NCBI GenBank assembly: GCA_903896595.1
Contig: CAITYL010000146.1
Coordinates: forward strand, 1-56,724
Source of the DNA: an uncultured Lentisphaerota bacterium
Lineage (GTDB): Bacteria > Verrucomicrobiota > Lentisphaeria > Oligosphaerales > CAITYL01
Reading direction: 5' to 3'
Length of the DNA: 56,724 nt
The notes below the pieces were generated by a model, which was not told where the DNA came from, did not search any database, and saw only the letters and a list, made by a program, of their open reading frames with translations. Both the position numbers and the translations under genes were made by a program. Position 1 is the first letter of the stretch, and every line of letters starts with the position of its first letter. Below are positions 7,155-16,278 of the stretch, piece by piece.

Positions 7155-9337
7155 TAAGCCAAAGCCAGTTTCAGCGGAGCCGCGCCAGAGGCGATGATCA
7201 CGTCTTGGGCGTCGCGGATTTCCAGGATGTGACCTCGCTGGGCAAAGGTCAATTCACGGCCGGCCACGGGGACCGACGCCAGTTCGAAATCCGCCGGCTG
7301 GAACGGATCGAACGCCAACGTTTTCAGGTCGTCGGCAATCGTGATGCCGCAAGCGTAGCGGATGAAGGGGTCGATCCAGGAGCTGTGGAAGTAGTCGGTG
7401 GTGTTGGCGCAACGGCCGCCGTCCTCGGGCCGGTGGTGTTCGCAGGCGCGCGGCGTCGTGCGGTCGCCGTACTGGAAATGCATTTCCGTCCAGGCGCGGA
7501 AGAATTCCATCCACTTGGTCCGCCACTCGGGGGCGGCCAGCGCGGCCTGGCCGAAGGCTTCGGCGGCGAGGCTGTTCGAATAATGCCAGGTGGGGCCGTT
7601 CCAGCTGCAATTGTAATAATGCGGTTTGGCCGGAGACGCGAAAGCGGGGCCGACCAGGGCCGCGCCGCCGAAATACATCGGGCAGGTCTTGGCGGCAGTG
7701 CAGAGGGGAAAGTCGTCCCAGAACCAGGCCGGATCGGTGAATTTCTTGAAGGCTTCCAAGTATTTCTTGTCTTGGATCATGCCCCACATGTAGGGGACAA
7801 AACTGTCGTAGCAGGCGGCCTGGTCGGCGAGGCGGCCGGACTCGGGATCGGCGGCGAGAAACAACTGCAGTTTGTCGTCCCAGTGTTTCGTCTTGACGAT
7901 CTCCAGCATGGCCGCCGCGCCGCCCGCGAGCGTTGCCGCCGCTTCGCCATCCCCGAGGAAACCGGCGATTTTGGCGCTTCCGAGGAGGTTGCCAATGGCG
8001 TAGCCGGCGGTATCGAGGCGGACCAGCCTGGCGATCTCGAAACCCTGGTTGGCGAACTGGCAGTCGTGACGATAATCCCAGGGAGGATCGGTGAACTGAT
8101 AGAAATTGGGCTGGTATTCGGCGCCGGTGCCCCAACTGCTGGTTTGGACGGGCAGGCGGTCGAAGCGTTGGTCGGCGCAGCAAAGGGCAAACTCACGGGC
8201 CTTGGGGAAGGCGCTTTGGGCCAGCTCGCGGTCGGGATGGCATTGGAGAAAACGCCAGATCGACATGGGGGTGAACTGGATGTAATACTTGTGGTAGTCG
8301 GGGAGTCCGTCGCACCAGTTGAGGATGTGGTCTTTGCCCGGATGGGGGTCGCGCAGCCAAGCGGCTTCCTGGACCTGCATCGGCACCGGGAGGCCGATGA
8401 CGGCGCTGTAGCCGTTGCCGCTGGGCGATTCGTACATGGCCGGACGCGGGTAATGATGTCCGGGTAACAGGCGGCGGGGGAAGTGCAGGCTGCGGTAGAG
8501 CACGAAACAGCGGTAATAATACAGTTTCAGGATATCCTGGTCCTCGCTCCGCAGGGCCGGGACTTTTTCCGCGAACCAGTCATTGAAGCATTTGACGTTT
8601 TGGGCGAAGACATCCGCTTCGCCGAGGCTGGCGCGGGTGCGGGCAAGCGCGGCGGCGGCGGAATGGGCGTCGACGACGAAGGCGTAGCGGAACTTCAGTT
8701 CGCCGTAAGGCGGGAGTTCGAAACGGTGGACGAGGCCGGGCAGCGTGGAGCTCACGGCGGCAAACACCTGATATTCCGTGTCGCCCCAAGCCGTGGTCAC
8801 GAAGGTGAAGGAGCCGGAATTTTCGGGGTGGGAGGGGCTTGCCGCAAAGGGACCGTTGATCTTCAGTTCATAGCGGCGCGGGGTATTGCCGGTGTTTTTG
8901 AGGACGCATTCCGCCACGAAAACATTGTCGGCGCTGATGCACTTGCTTTCTTTCAGGGAAAGGGCGCCGAGTTCGGGGGTGTCGCCTCCGAACGCATTGG
9001 GCCGGCTGCGGTACCAGCTTTTCAGGAGGGCCGGGGTCCATTCGTTGCGGGCAAGAAAAAGTTCCACGGCGACATTTTCCGTGCCGGCAATCTCGCGGAG
9101 TTCCAGCCCAACGACGTCGACCAGCTCTTTGGTGTTATGGGCCAGATAGAGTTTGCCGGAGAGGCCGGGCTTGGGGGCATCCCAGGCGTAATAAGGCAAC
9201 TGAGCAGAGATCAAGACTCCGGCTTGGTTCTCGGGGCCGCCGCGCTGTTCCTCCCAAAGTTCGGGAGCGGTCCACATTTCGGGTCCGATCAGGTCACCCC
9301 TGACGCTGTTGCCGAGAAACGCATTGACATCGAGCAT
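7154..9337 (-). CDS. Six-hairpin glycoside hydrolase (MGH1/GH63-like)
   Basis: 727 aa with no signal peptide, so probably cytoplasmic. The N-terminal 240 residues look like a beta-sandwich (ELKFRYAFVVDAHSA ends it). The rest has the (alpha/alpha)6-barrel pattern of mannosylglycerate hydrolase/GH63-type enzymes, with YDSFVPYMWGMI and, near residue 575, SWNGPTWHYSNSLAAEAF, which parallels the family's SWRGPVW substrate motif. HSSWIDPFIRY follows near residue 660. AAGGAAA lies 8-9 bases before the ATG. Substrate cannot be assigned, but the neighbouring sugar-locus genes suggest oligosaccharide breakdown. It is the only gene of that locus on the minus strand. Confidence 0.8.
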   Translation of the reverse strand: MLDVNAFLGNSVRGDLIGPEMWTAPELWEEQRGGPENQAGVLISAQLPYYAWDAPKPGLSGKLYLAHNTKELVDVVGLELREIAGTENVAVELFLARNEWTPALLKSWYRSRPNAFGGDTPELGALSLKESKCISADNVFVAECVLKNTGNTPRRYELKINGPFAASPSHPENSGSFTFVTTAWGDTEYQVFAAVSSTLPGLVHRFELPPYGELKFRYAFVVDAHSAAAALARTRASLGEADVFAQNVKCFNDWFAEKVPALRSEDQDILKLYYYRCFVLYRSLHFPRRLLPGHHYPRPAMYESPSGNGYSAVIGLPVPMQVQEAAWLRDPHPGKDHILNWCDGLPDYHKYYIQFTPMSIWRFLQCHPDRELAQSAFPKAREFALCCADQRFDRLPVQTSSWGTGAEYQPNFYQFTDPPWDYRHDCQFANQGFEIARLVRLDTAGYAIGNLLGSAKIAGFLGDGEAAATLAGGAAAMLEIVKTKHWDDKLQLFLAADPESGRLADQAACYDSFVPYMWGMIQDKKYLEAFKKFTDPAWFWDDFPLCTAAKTCPMYFGGAALVGPAFASPAKPHYYNCSWNGPTWHYSNSLAAEAFGQAALAAPEWRTKWMEFFRAWTEMHFQYGDRTTPRACEHHRPEDGGRCANTTDYFHSSWIDPFIRYACGITIADDLKTLAFDPFQPADFELASVPVAGRELTFAQRGHILEIRDAQDVIIASGAAPLKLALA

Positions 9338-9984
9338 GATTTTATTTCCTTCAATCGAATCAAGAGTGTTTTCCCAAGGCCCGCTGTCAGATTAATGTAT
9401 TGGCGATAAGCAGGTTTCCCATCGCCAAGGTCGGAATAGTCTTTTAAAAAGCTAGAAAATATTAATCCAACCAAGGGTACTTTAAATTTGTGCGTCGGAA
9501 TCGTAATCATGAAGTCGGAAAAGTATTTTTATAACCAGGTTTTCAGGGGACTGGCTTCATGCCGGCCGACTTGAGCCAGGCGATGACTTGATCGAAGTCG
9601 CTGAAAAGGCGGGGCCGGTAGGCGGCATTACTGGCACGGCGCGGCTTTGTTTGCCCGAGGCCGGGCGACTCCAAAAGGCGAAGCTCAACACGCCGGTGAT
9701 CCTTCCCTGCATGGAGATGGAGGCTGGGGCGTGAAAAAAATGGACCGCGTTCCAAAAACGCGTGAGCGCGACGGCCTGTCCGTCCTTGCTTGAACAGATA
9801 GTATCGGACTTGGCCCGGTACACCTCGTCCCTGTTCAACCGTATTTCGTCGGAATCAAGCTCGTCGAAAGGTTGACCATGCCAGGGCATCGCCGTTTTTG
9901 ATTGTAACCAAAAAGCCCTAACTCTTGACAACACTAAAATTCAGCAACACAGCCACAAGTTATTTAAAATTAAAGTAGTTAAGA
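9338..9984. other. Gap with possible gene remnant on minus strand
   Basis: AT-rich leader of the glycosidase gene at 9338-9540, including its Shine-Dalgarno. From about 9934 down to 9543 on the minus strand two overlapping frames look protein-like in turn (DSDEIRLNRDEVYRAKSD, HAPASISMQGRITGVLSF, then in another frame SDFDQVIAWLKSAGMKPVP before a stop). The switch of frame coincides with the GC hairpin word at 9651-9672. I read this tentatively as a decayed gene interrupted by the repeat word; the family is not recognisable. Confidence 0.3.
9651..9672. repeat. GC hairpin word, copy 3
   Basis: TGCCCGAGGCCGGGCGACTC: a palindromic word shared with four other intergenic sites in the window. It sits at the point where the coding-like frame of the putative gene remnant changes. 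Confidence 0.5.
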
Positions 9985-10060
9985 TGGAGCCAGCGACCGG
10001 GATCGAACCGGTGACCTCATGATTACAAATCAAGTGCTCTACCAACTGAGCTACGCTGGC
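9985..10060 (-). tRNA. tRNA-Thr (anticodon UGU)
   Basis: 76 nt with encoded CCA (9985-9987). The acceptor stem GCCAGCG pairs with CGCTGGC, the D arm is GCTC..GAGC, and the T arm contains GGTTCGATCC. The anticodon loop is TTTGTAA, giving UGU, which reads ACA. The anticodon stem has one T-T mismatch at its second pair. The discriminator base is U. It lies between the glycosidase and oxidoreductase genes and appears to be transcribed alone. Confidence 0.95.
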
Positions 10061-10281
10061 CCGGGGGCGCGCCGTGAAAGGGGCACGTCAGCGGAACGGC
10101 CGTTAATGTAGCCGCCCGACGCGCACATTCATCCGCGCCACTTGCTTTTCGGCGACGGCGGCTTAAATTGGCCAATGTAAACGTTTGCCGTCAGTCGATT
10201 GCATAACGCCCGACCGCCGCTGCGGGGGCGGGTAAAACCACGTCACCGGCGACGGCAGGGAACGATCGCGAGGGTTGTCAC
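10061..10281. other. Leader of the oxidoreductase gene
   Basis: Holds the LacI-type operator at 10174-10203 and the 5' UTR of the Gfo/Idh/MocA gene. No ORF or other element recognised. Confidence 0.5.
10174..10203. promoter_or_regulatory. LacI-family operator-like site 1
   Basis: AATGTAAACGTTTGCCGTCA followed by GTCGATTGCA, 79 bp before the oxidoreductase ATG. The core TAAACGTTTG has the central CG of a typical LacI/GalR operator. 26 of its 30 bases match the site at 12731-12760 in front of the LacI gene, and the identity extends beyond the palindrome into CGATTGCA. The shared site suggests that regulator controls both genes. Confidence 0.75.
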
Positions 10282-11472
10282 ATGATCCGCTTGGGCGTTA
10301 TCGGGTTCGGCACCAGAATTCAGGGGTTGCTGGAGATTTTTCCGCTCTTTGCCCCCGAGGTCAAGCTGGCCGCCATCACCGATCTCAAAAGTCCAGCCGA
10401 ATTGGCCGCGCTGACCGCCGGAAAGGCTTATGCAGCGGAGGATCTGCGCTATTTTTCCGACGCCGACGCCATGCTCGACGCGGGCCAACTTGACGGCATT
10501 CTCATTGGCACCCGCTGTTCGCTGCATACCCAGTTCGCTCTCAAAGTTTATCAACTGGGCCTGCCGCTTTTTTTGGAAAAACCGGTGGCTACCGACCTGG
10601 CCGACCTGCGCCGCCTCCGTGACGCCGGGATGAAGCACCGAGACCGCACCGTGGTATCGTTTCCCCTCCGGCTCACCAACCTCTGCCAGGAGACCAAGGC
10701 GATCATTGACTCCGGCATCCTCGGCCCCATTGAGCATGCCCAGGCGTGGAACAACGTGCCATACGGCCGGGTGTATTTCTTCGAGTGGTACCGCGACGAA
10801 CAGGAAACCGGCGGGCTGTTCCTGCAGAAAGCCACCCACGACTTTGACTACCTAAACTTTCTTCTGGATCGGGAACCGGTGTGGATCGCTGCTATGAAAT
10901 CCAAGCAGATCTACCGGGGCGACCATCCGGCGGGCCGGCGGTGTGACGGCTGCCCCGAAACCGGCGCCTGCCCCGAAAGTCCCCGCAACCTTTACACCCT
11001 CGGCGGGGAATGGGAACGGCTGCCGGCGGAAACCCCCTATCAGTGCGGGTTTGCCACCGACACCGGCAACGAGGACTCAGGCAGCGCCCTGGTGGAATAT
11101 GAAGGCGGCATGCACCTGGCCTATTCCCAGAACTTTTTTGTCCGCAAAACGGCGGGGCGACGCGGGGCGCGGCTGATGGGACATCGGGGCACGGTCGAGT
11201 TCGACTGGTACACCAATGAAGTGAAAGTCATGATGCATTTCCAGGCCAAGACGGAGGTTCGGACCTTTGCCCCCGCCAAGGCAGGCCATGGCGGGGGCGA
11301 TCTCGCCCTGGCCATGAACTTCATTGACGTCATCCGCGGCGTGGCGCCGTCCCTGGCCCCGCTGGACGCCGGGCTCCGCAGCGTTTACATGTGCCTGGCC
11401 GCCAAAGCCTCCGCCGAAAACCACACCTTTCGCCCGCTGGACTTCGGCACGTTCCTGGCGGGAGGGGAATAA
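10282..11472 (+). CDS. Gfo/Idh/MocA family oxidoreductase
   Basis: 396 aa. The N-terminal Rossmann fold starts MIRLGVIGFGTRIQG. The family motif EKPVATDLADL lies near residue 97 and carries the usual Lys. GGLFLQKATHDFDYLNFL near residue 177 has the His/Asp of the substrate domain. These NAD(P)-dependent enzymes oxidise or reduce sugars, inositols and related polyols. An unusual insert near residue 218 contains four Cys (CDGCPETGAC and context), as seen in some family members. It follows the operator at 10174, so induction by the LacI product at 12770 is likely. Substrate unknown. Confidence 0.88.
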   Translation: MIRLGVIGFGTRIQGLLEIFPLFAPEVKLAAITDLKSPAELAALTAGKAYAAEDLRYFSDADAMLDAGQLDGILIGTRCSLHTQFALKVYQLGLPLFLEKPVATDLADLRRLRDAGMKHRDRTVVSFPLRLTNLCQETKAIIDSGILGPIEHAQAWNNVPYGRVYFFEWYRDEQETGGLFLQKATHDFDYLNFLLDREPVWIAAMKSKQIYRGDHPAGRRCDGCPETGACPESPRNLYTLGGEWERLPAETPYQCGFATDTGNEDSGSALVEYEGGMHLAYSQNFFVRKTAGRRGARLMGHRGTVEFDWYTNEVKVMMHFQAKTEVRTFAPAKAGHGGGDLALAMNFIDVIRGVAPSLAPLDAGLRSVYMCLAAKASAENHTFRPLDFGTFLAGGE

Positions 11473-11545
11473 GGCTACGTTACCGTTGGCTTCGGCAAAA
11501 CCACCTTTTCCCGGCGTTCCAATTTACCTCAAAGATCAAGCCTTG

Positions 11546-11652
11546 TTTTCTCTCGCAAAGACGCAAAGAGCGCCAAGGAATTCAAGTTTTTAGGTTCAAT
11601 TACAAAGAATGGTGATTCTCTTTGCGGTCTTGGCGTGCTTGGCGAGAGAAAA
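11546..11652. repeat. Inverted repeat family C, copy 1
   Basis: The left arm CTCTCGCAAAGACGCAAAGA plus GCGCCAAGGAATTCAA pairs with the right arm TTCTCTTTGCGGTCTTGGCG plus TGCTTGGCGAGAGAAAA. The loop is about 30 bp. The same structure occurs in reverse complement at 47565-47671 with matching arm sequences. Confidence 0.85.
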
Positions 11653-11740
11653 TTTTCTTCGTAATTTCGTGTCTTCGTGTGAGAATCTCATTTCTCATGA
11701 ATAATCCAGGTTAAGCGCGTCTCCGACGATAACTGGTTCG

Positions 11741-11764
11741 TCCGCCCGAGGACGGGCGGCTCCC
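11741..11764. repeat. GC hairpin word, copy 4
   Basis: GTCCGCCCGAGGACGGGCGG then CTCC: perfect stem CCGCCC / GGGCGG. In reverse complement it matches 33283-33307 closely. Confidence 0.6.
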
Positions 11765-11795
11765 AAGGCACATCGAACGAACACCGAACATCTTC

Positions 11796-12710
11796 ATGCG
11801 GTCTAACGTGAAAAAAAACCTGACATTTCCGGGCATTCCCGTCATCTTGGGCACGGCCGAGATGGGATCGGCCATCCCGCTCCGTGATTCGGTTGCGGTT
11901 CTGGACGCCTATGCCAGCCTGGGCGGCAGGATGCTTGACACCGCCAACAACTACGCCTTCTGGCATCCCGGGGCCACCGGCGGTGAGAGCGAGACGGTGC
12001 TTGGCAACTGGCTCGAACAGCGTGACCGCCACGCCGTTACGGTCATAACCAAGATCGGCTCCCTGCCAGTGCGGACAGCCGCCGGTTTTGGTGACGTTGA
12101 AGGCCTCGCTCCCGAAGTCGTACGACGGGCCGCCCAAGAGTCCCTGCTCCGACTCAAAACGGCGTGCCTGGACATCTTGCTGGCGCACCATGACGACCCC
12201 AAGACGCCACTCTTGGACACGTGGGCCGCCTTTACCGCCCTGGTCGCGGCCGGCCGCGTCAAGAAAGTCGGCATCTCCAATTTTCAGCCGCACCGGGTCA
12301 TTGAATTGGCGGAACTCATCCGCAAGCATTCCCTGGCCCCCGTTGCGGTGGTGCAGCTGCAATATTCCCTGATTCATCCGACAACGACGGCGGGTCTGGG
12401 AAAACTGGTCTTGCTTGATCAGGAGATGATGGCCACCCTGAAAGCCCATCTTCCCGACGCGACGGTCGTGGGCTATTCGCCACTCTTGAACGGATTATTT
12501 GAAAAAGATACGGCGGCCCCCTGGCCTCCGGCTTACGATTCACCGGAAAACCGGCGAGCGGTGAACCGGTTGCAACAGGAAGCGAAGGCCGGGGGCATTT
12601 CCCCTTCCGCCCAAGTTTTAAAGTCGATTGTCGCGCAAGGCGTGTTCCCAATCACCGCGACGGGAAAGGTCGAGCGGTTGCGGGAAAATTTGGCGCCATT
12701 TGCTTTTTGA
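11796..12710 (+). CDS. Aldo/keto reductase
   Basis: 304 aa, usual family length. The catalytic tetrad is visible: Asp and Tyr in MLDTANNYAFW near residue 50, Lys in VITKIGS near residue 85, His in LLAHHDDP near residue 129. VKKVGISNFQPHRV near residue 157 is the standard AKR motif, and the C-terminus has the usual NAD(P)-binding pattern. It would reduce a carbonyl on a sugar or aldehyde. The gene sits between the oxidoreductase and the LacI regulator on the same strand. The Shine-Dalgarno is weak, and a GTG at 11808 is an alternative start. Confidence 0.88.
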   Translation: MRSNVKKNLTFPGIPVILGTAEMGSAIPLRDSVAVLDAYASLGGRMLDTANNYAFWHPGATGGESETVLGNWLEQRDRHAVTVITKIGSLPVRTAAGFGDVEGLAPEVVRRAAQESLLRLKTACLDILLAHHDDPKTPLLDTWAAFTALVAAGRVKKVGISNFQPHRVIELAELIRKHSLAPVAVVQLQYSLIHPTTTAGLGKLVLLDQEMMATLKAHLPDATVVGYSPLLNGLFEKDTAAPWPPAYDSPENRRAVNRLQQEAKAGGISPSAQVLKSIVAQGVFPITATGKVERLRENLAPFAF

Positions 12711-12730
12711 CGGCACCCGACTAGGTTAAT

Positions 12731-12760
12731 AATGTAAACGTTTACTGTCATGCGATTGCA
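12731..12760. promoter_or_regulatory. LacI-family operator-like site 2
   Basis: AATGTAAACGTTTACTGTCA followed by TGCGATTGCA. The core GTAAACGTTTAC (12734-12745) is a perfect 12-bp palindrome. It ends 9 bases before the LacI ATG, where binding would block its own expression. It matches 26 of 30 bases of the site at 10174-10203. Confidence 0.8.
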
Positions 12761-12769
12761 CCATCACTT

Positions 12770-13768
12770 ATGACCACGCTCAAAACATTGGCGGACCGGT
12801 TGGGGCTGTCAACGGCCACCGTTTCACGCGTGCTCAATGCGCGCACCAGCGCCATGGTCTCCAAAGCGACCCAGGACCGCGTTGTGGCGCTGGCAACCGA
12901 GCTGGGATATCGGCCCAATCCGGCGGCGCGGGCGCTGGTGACCGGGCGCACCCACACCATCGGCCTGCTCACCTTCGCCATGCATCCCGCCTTCTACAGC
13001 CAGGTGATCCAGGAACTGCACGACATCCTGGCCCGCGATCATTACCGGCTGGCGATCATGGAAACCCCGCGAAATGTGGAGTCCGACGCCGATCTGGCCA
13101 AGACGATGGCAGTGGCGGTGGATGGTCTATTGGCCTTTGACAGTCCGGAAATCGTCAACATGCTGGTCACGCAGGGCAATCAGATGCGGATCCCCATGGT
13201 CGGCTTGGGCACGGCCCCGGTGACGGGCATCGATGCGGTCCAAGTGGACAACAGCAAAGGCACGGCGGCGATCCTCGATCATTGGCACGCCGCCGGGCGG
13301 CGCCGGATTGCCTATTTGGGCGAATCGGGAGATGTGCAGCGCCCGCAGCGCCAAGTCTATGCCGCCCATCGGCAGGCGGCGGGGTTGGCGGAAACTTATA
13401 TCCTGGCCGAAAATGGGCCACCGGCCACCCAGCGGGACCGGGCACGGGACGCGGTCCAACGCCATGTCAAGGGCGTCGAACGGCCGGAGGCGATTTTTGC
13501 CGCCAACGACGAAGGCGCCATCGGTGTCCTGCGCGGCTTGCATGATCTGGGCATCCGGGTTCCCCAGGAAACCGCGGTGGCCGGCTGTGACGGCATTCTG
13601 GAGGGGGCCTATCAACGTCCGCCCCTGACCACGATCCAATTCCCCTTGCGCGACGTCTGCCGGGAGGCGTGGCGGATGCTGAAATTGCGGTTGGCTGAAG
13701 GCAGCGCCGCCACGCCGCCACAAACCCGGGTGTTCACCGCCAAACTGGTGCTGCGCGAATCCGCCTGA
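12770..13768 (+). CDS. LacI family transcriptional regulator
   Basis: 332 aa. The N-terminal helix-turn-helix (TTLKTLADRLGLSTATVSRVLN) and hinge helix (LGYRPNPAARALVTGRT) are typical. Residues about 60-332 are the periplasmic-binding-protein-like effector domain (THTIGLLTF, then IFAANDEGAIGVLRGL, then AVAGCDGIL). The palindrome immediately upstream implies autoregulation, and the matching site at 10174 links it to the oxidoreductase. The nearby hydrolases and GPH transporter suggest a sugar effector. Confidence 0.93.
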   Translation: MTTLKTLADRLGLSTATVSRVLNARTSAMVSKATQDRVVALATELGYRPNPAARALVTGRTHTIGLLTFAMHPAFYSQVIQELHDILARDHYRLAIMETPRNVESDADLAKTMAVAVDGLLAFDSPEIVNMLVTQGNQMRIPMVGLGTAPVTGIDAVQVDNSKGTAAILDHWHAAGRRRIAYLGESGDVQRPQRQVYAAHRQAAGLAETYILAENGPPATQRDRARDAVQRHVKGVERPEAIFAANDEGAIGVLRGLHDLGIRVPQETAVAGCDGILEGAYQRPPLTTIQFPLRDVCREAWRMLKLRLAEGSAATPPQTRVFTAKLVLRESA

Positions 13769-13827
13769 GTTAGAGATTAACGAAAGGAAATCGTGATTCG
13801 GTTTTAAACTTGCGCGAACCCAGATGA

Positions 13828-15333
13828 ATGAAGGCGCAGGGCTATGGCCTGGCCATGCCGATCAGTTACAACAATGGTGACCTGCTGTTCCGCTGGCCCG
13901 GCCGTTTCGCCACCCAAAAGAAAACCGCCGATGACGTGGTGCGCAAGTTCAAGACCGCGCTGGAAGCCAACGGCATCCCGTTCGGCATGTACATGGGCAA
14001 TCTGAACGTCGGCGATCCCCAGTTAACCGTCAACCAGTCAATCCCCATGGTGAATGAGGCGCTGGTCACCTATCACCCCAAGGCGTTGTGGTTTGACTGG
14101 AGCGGCGTGGACGGCGAATCGCTCGACGCGCTGTACAGCATGATCCGCAGCCAGGAGCCGGACCTGGTGATCATTCTCAACGGTCATATCCGCGGCAACA
14201 ACGGCGACTGGGATATTGTGGATTTCGAGGGGTGGACCGCGTGGGGCAAAGGGGGCATGTGGGACGTTTGGCCGGTGGCCATTCCCTGGCCCAAGGCGCA
14301 CACGCCGGAAAGCTGGCGCCTGCTCGTCCAGCCCGAGTTTTCGCTGGCCAAGGGCATCTCTTCCGACTGGCAGGAGTATCTGCGGGTCCAGTTGTCGTTG
14401 ATCGGCGAGGGTTTTATCGCCAACCTTGATCATACCGTCACGCTGGACATCACGAAAAAAGTCAAGGACTTCCGCGACACGCACTTGATGCAATGCCATC
14501 AGAAAATGGCGGACTGGGCCAATCCCAAGGGGCTGGAACCGTTGTATCACGCCTACACCAAGGTCTATCCCGGCCCCCTGGAAAACGCCTTCTGGGGTTA
14601 TAACACCATCAACTTGGCGCGGGACACCCTCTACCTACATATCCTCCGCAATGGTCGCGGCAAAACCGGGTTGCCGGCGGATCCCAGCCTGACGGTATGG
14701 CCGCTGCGGGAAAAAGTGCGGCGGGTCACCTGCATGAATACCGGCAAAGAACTCACCTTTGAGCAGCGTGGCACCACATCGGATACCACGCTGACCGTGG
14801 ATATCCGTGGCCTCCAGGCGGACCCGGTGGACACCATCCTCAAGATCGAGCTGGCCACCCCCGTGCCCGATCCGCTCCGAACGCCGCCGCCGGCGCCCAA
14901 GAAAACCGACAACTTGGCGCTGAACAAACCGGCGCGTCTGCTGTCGGTTGACGGCACCCGCGCCCTGGTGGCCAGTGCCCGCCAATTCGCCTACAAGGGT
15001 GTGGACGGCAATCCCGACAGCTCGGCGGCCGGCGCCTGGGAATGGGCCTGGACCTACGAGGTCGACCTGGAACGCGTGACCTTGATTGACCGGGTCATCG
15101 TGACCTTCAATGACAACGGATTCGCCACGGAATACAATCTTCTGGTGTCGGATGACGGCGAGATCTGGAAGACGGTGGCCCATGCCACCACCGACCGGGG
15201 CGGCGTCCATGAGCACCGCATCACCCCGGTCGAGGCCCAGTTCATCCGGGTCCAGGCCGTCACCCCCAATGCGGAAGGGCAAAAAGGCGGCCAGATGAGC
15301 ATCTGCGAGCTGCAGGTGTTTGCCAGCCGGTAA
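13828..15333 (+). pseudogene. N-terminally truncated fucosidase-like paralogue
   Basis: 501 codons matching the C-terminal part of the 888-aa protein encoded at 17792-20458, starting precisely at the MKAQGYGLAMP segment inside the catalytic domain. I count 14 differences in the first 135 residues, about 90 per cent identity. It keeps ALWFDWSGVDG and the C-terminal discoidin-like domain (LNKPARLL ... ICELQVFASR) but lacks the signal peptide, N-terminal domain, Ig-like domain and the start of the barrel. Just upstream, AAAGGAAA is followed by GTG ATT CGG TTT TAA, which looks like a surviving original start after an internal deletion. Translation from 13828 would give a cytoplasmic fragment, so I call it a remnant, although the frame is intact. 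Confidence 0.75.
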
Positions 15334-15388
15334 CCTGACATTCGCGGCAAACGGAGGTTGTGGTAACGATTTCAGACAGGATGCAGTT

Positions 15389-15463
15389 GGTTTGTTGTAC
15401 CGACTTTAGTCGGGGCTGTTTGTCCCGGTCATGCCCTCGCCGGCTGAAGCCGGGACAACAAAC
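15389..15463. repeat. Inverted repeat, possible terminator
   Basis: GTTTGTTGTACCGACTTTAG plus TCGG pairs imperfectly with CCGGCTGAAGCCGGGACAAC plus AAAC. Each arm also contains a smaller hairpin (CCGACTTTAGTCGG; CCGGCTGAAGCCGG). It fills the gap between the truncated hydrolase and the pseudopilin gene. Confidence 0.7.
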
Positions 15464-15480
15464 AGAAATTAAACTCAACC

Positions 15481-16209
15481 ATGAACACCTCTCGTCCCAT
15501 CAAAAAGTTCACGTTGATTGAGCTGCTGGTGGTGATCGCCATCATCGCCATCCTGGCGTCCATGCTGTTGCCGGCTTTGGGCAATGCCCGGCGCTCCTCG
15601 CGCCAGGCCGCCTGTCTGGGACAGCTGCGGCAGATCGGGATCGCCCTGAACATGTACAGCCAGGATTTCGGCGGCTTCATTCCCGCCGGCGTGATCAACC
15701 AGACTATACCAACGGAAATCGTTAGCTGGGACGCCGCCTTGGATCCGTATACGGGCAATCCAGTGACCATCACGGGTGGCGGTACGGGAAGCATTCGTGT
15801 GACCGGTTCCACCCGCACAAATCTCTATCGCTGCCCGGAAGACCAAATCGAGCGTTACAACCAATGTGTCCCTCGCAGTTACAGCCGCATTTTGTTCACT
15901 GATGGGCCCTATGGCATTTATGACGACTACACCCAACCCATCAATACCAGCCAACTCGGAAACCTGAGCACTATCTTCATGGTCGCGGAATATCACCACA
16001 TCGAAAACATCCGCGCCAACAACTGGTACAATTATATTCCGTACCACGTGTTCAGGGACGCCCCCTTCGTTCCCAACGACCCCTGTTATTCCGCCAACAT
16101 GGGCAACGTCCATCCCGGCGGCAGCAACTTCCTCTTCTTTGACGGCCACGTCCAAGGTCTCCGCAAGACGGAGGCGGAAAAGTTCGATCCCTATTGGCGG
16201 AAAAACTAG
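15481..16209 (+). CDS. Type II secretion pseudopilin-like protein (H-X9-DG type)
   Basis: 242 aa. Residues 9-30 carry the prepilin cleavage/methylation signal ([19 protein letters not shown]), with cleavage expected before F10 and Glu at +5 of the mature protein. The following helix ([25 protein letters not shown]) is the family standard. Near the C-terminus [19 protein letters not shown] gives the H-X9-DG motif that defines a large PVC-specific group. Its function is unproven; such proteins are thought to be exported pilin-like components. It sits among sugar-degradation genes, a recurring context for this group. Confidence 0.9.
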   Translation: MNTSRPIKKFTLIELLVVIAIIAILASMLLPALGNARRSSRQAACLGQLRQIGIALNMYSQDFGGFIPAGVINQTIPTEIVSWDAALDPYTGNPVTITGGGTGSIRVTGSTRTNLYRCPEDQIERYNQCVPRSYSRILFTDGPYGIYDDYTQPINTSQLGNLSTIFMVAEYHHIENIRANNWYNYIPYHVFRDAPFVPNDPCYSANMGNVHPGGSNFLFFDGHVQGLRKTEAEKFDPYWRKN

Positions 16210-16278
16210 CCATCACCGAAAAGAACCGCCACGAACCGTCACCACCCTTCCATTCGGCATGCACGGAAAAGTGTTACT

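Larger units (their letters stand above)
11473..11795. other. Gap filled by inverted repeat and hairpin word
   Basis: Contains the 107-bp inverted repeat at 11546-11652, a run with CTTCGTAATTTCGTGTCTTC related to 415-460, and the GC hairpin word at 11741-11764. ATAATCCAGGTTA at about 11700 recurs near 51350. No gene seen. Confidence 0.5.

Noticed and set aside
7205-8467. 420-residue frame opposite the six-hairpin glycosidase
   Set aside because: A shadow of a long GC-rich gene; Gly/Val/Ala-rich with no domain, while the minus-strand frame has clear family motifs.
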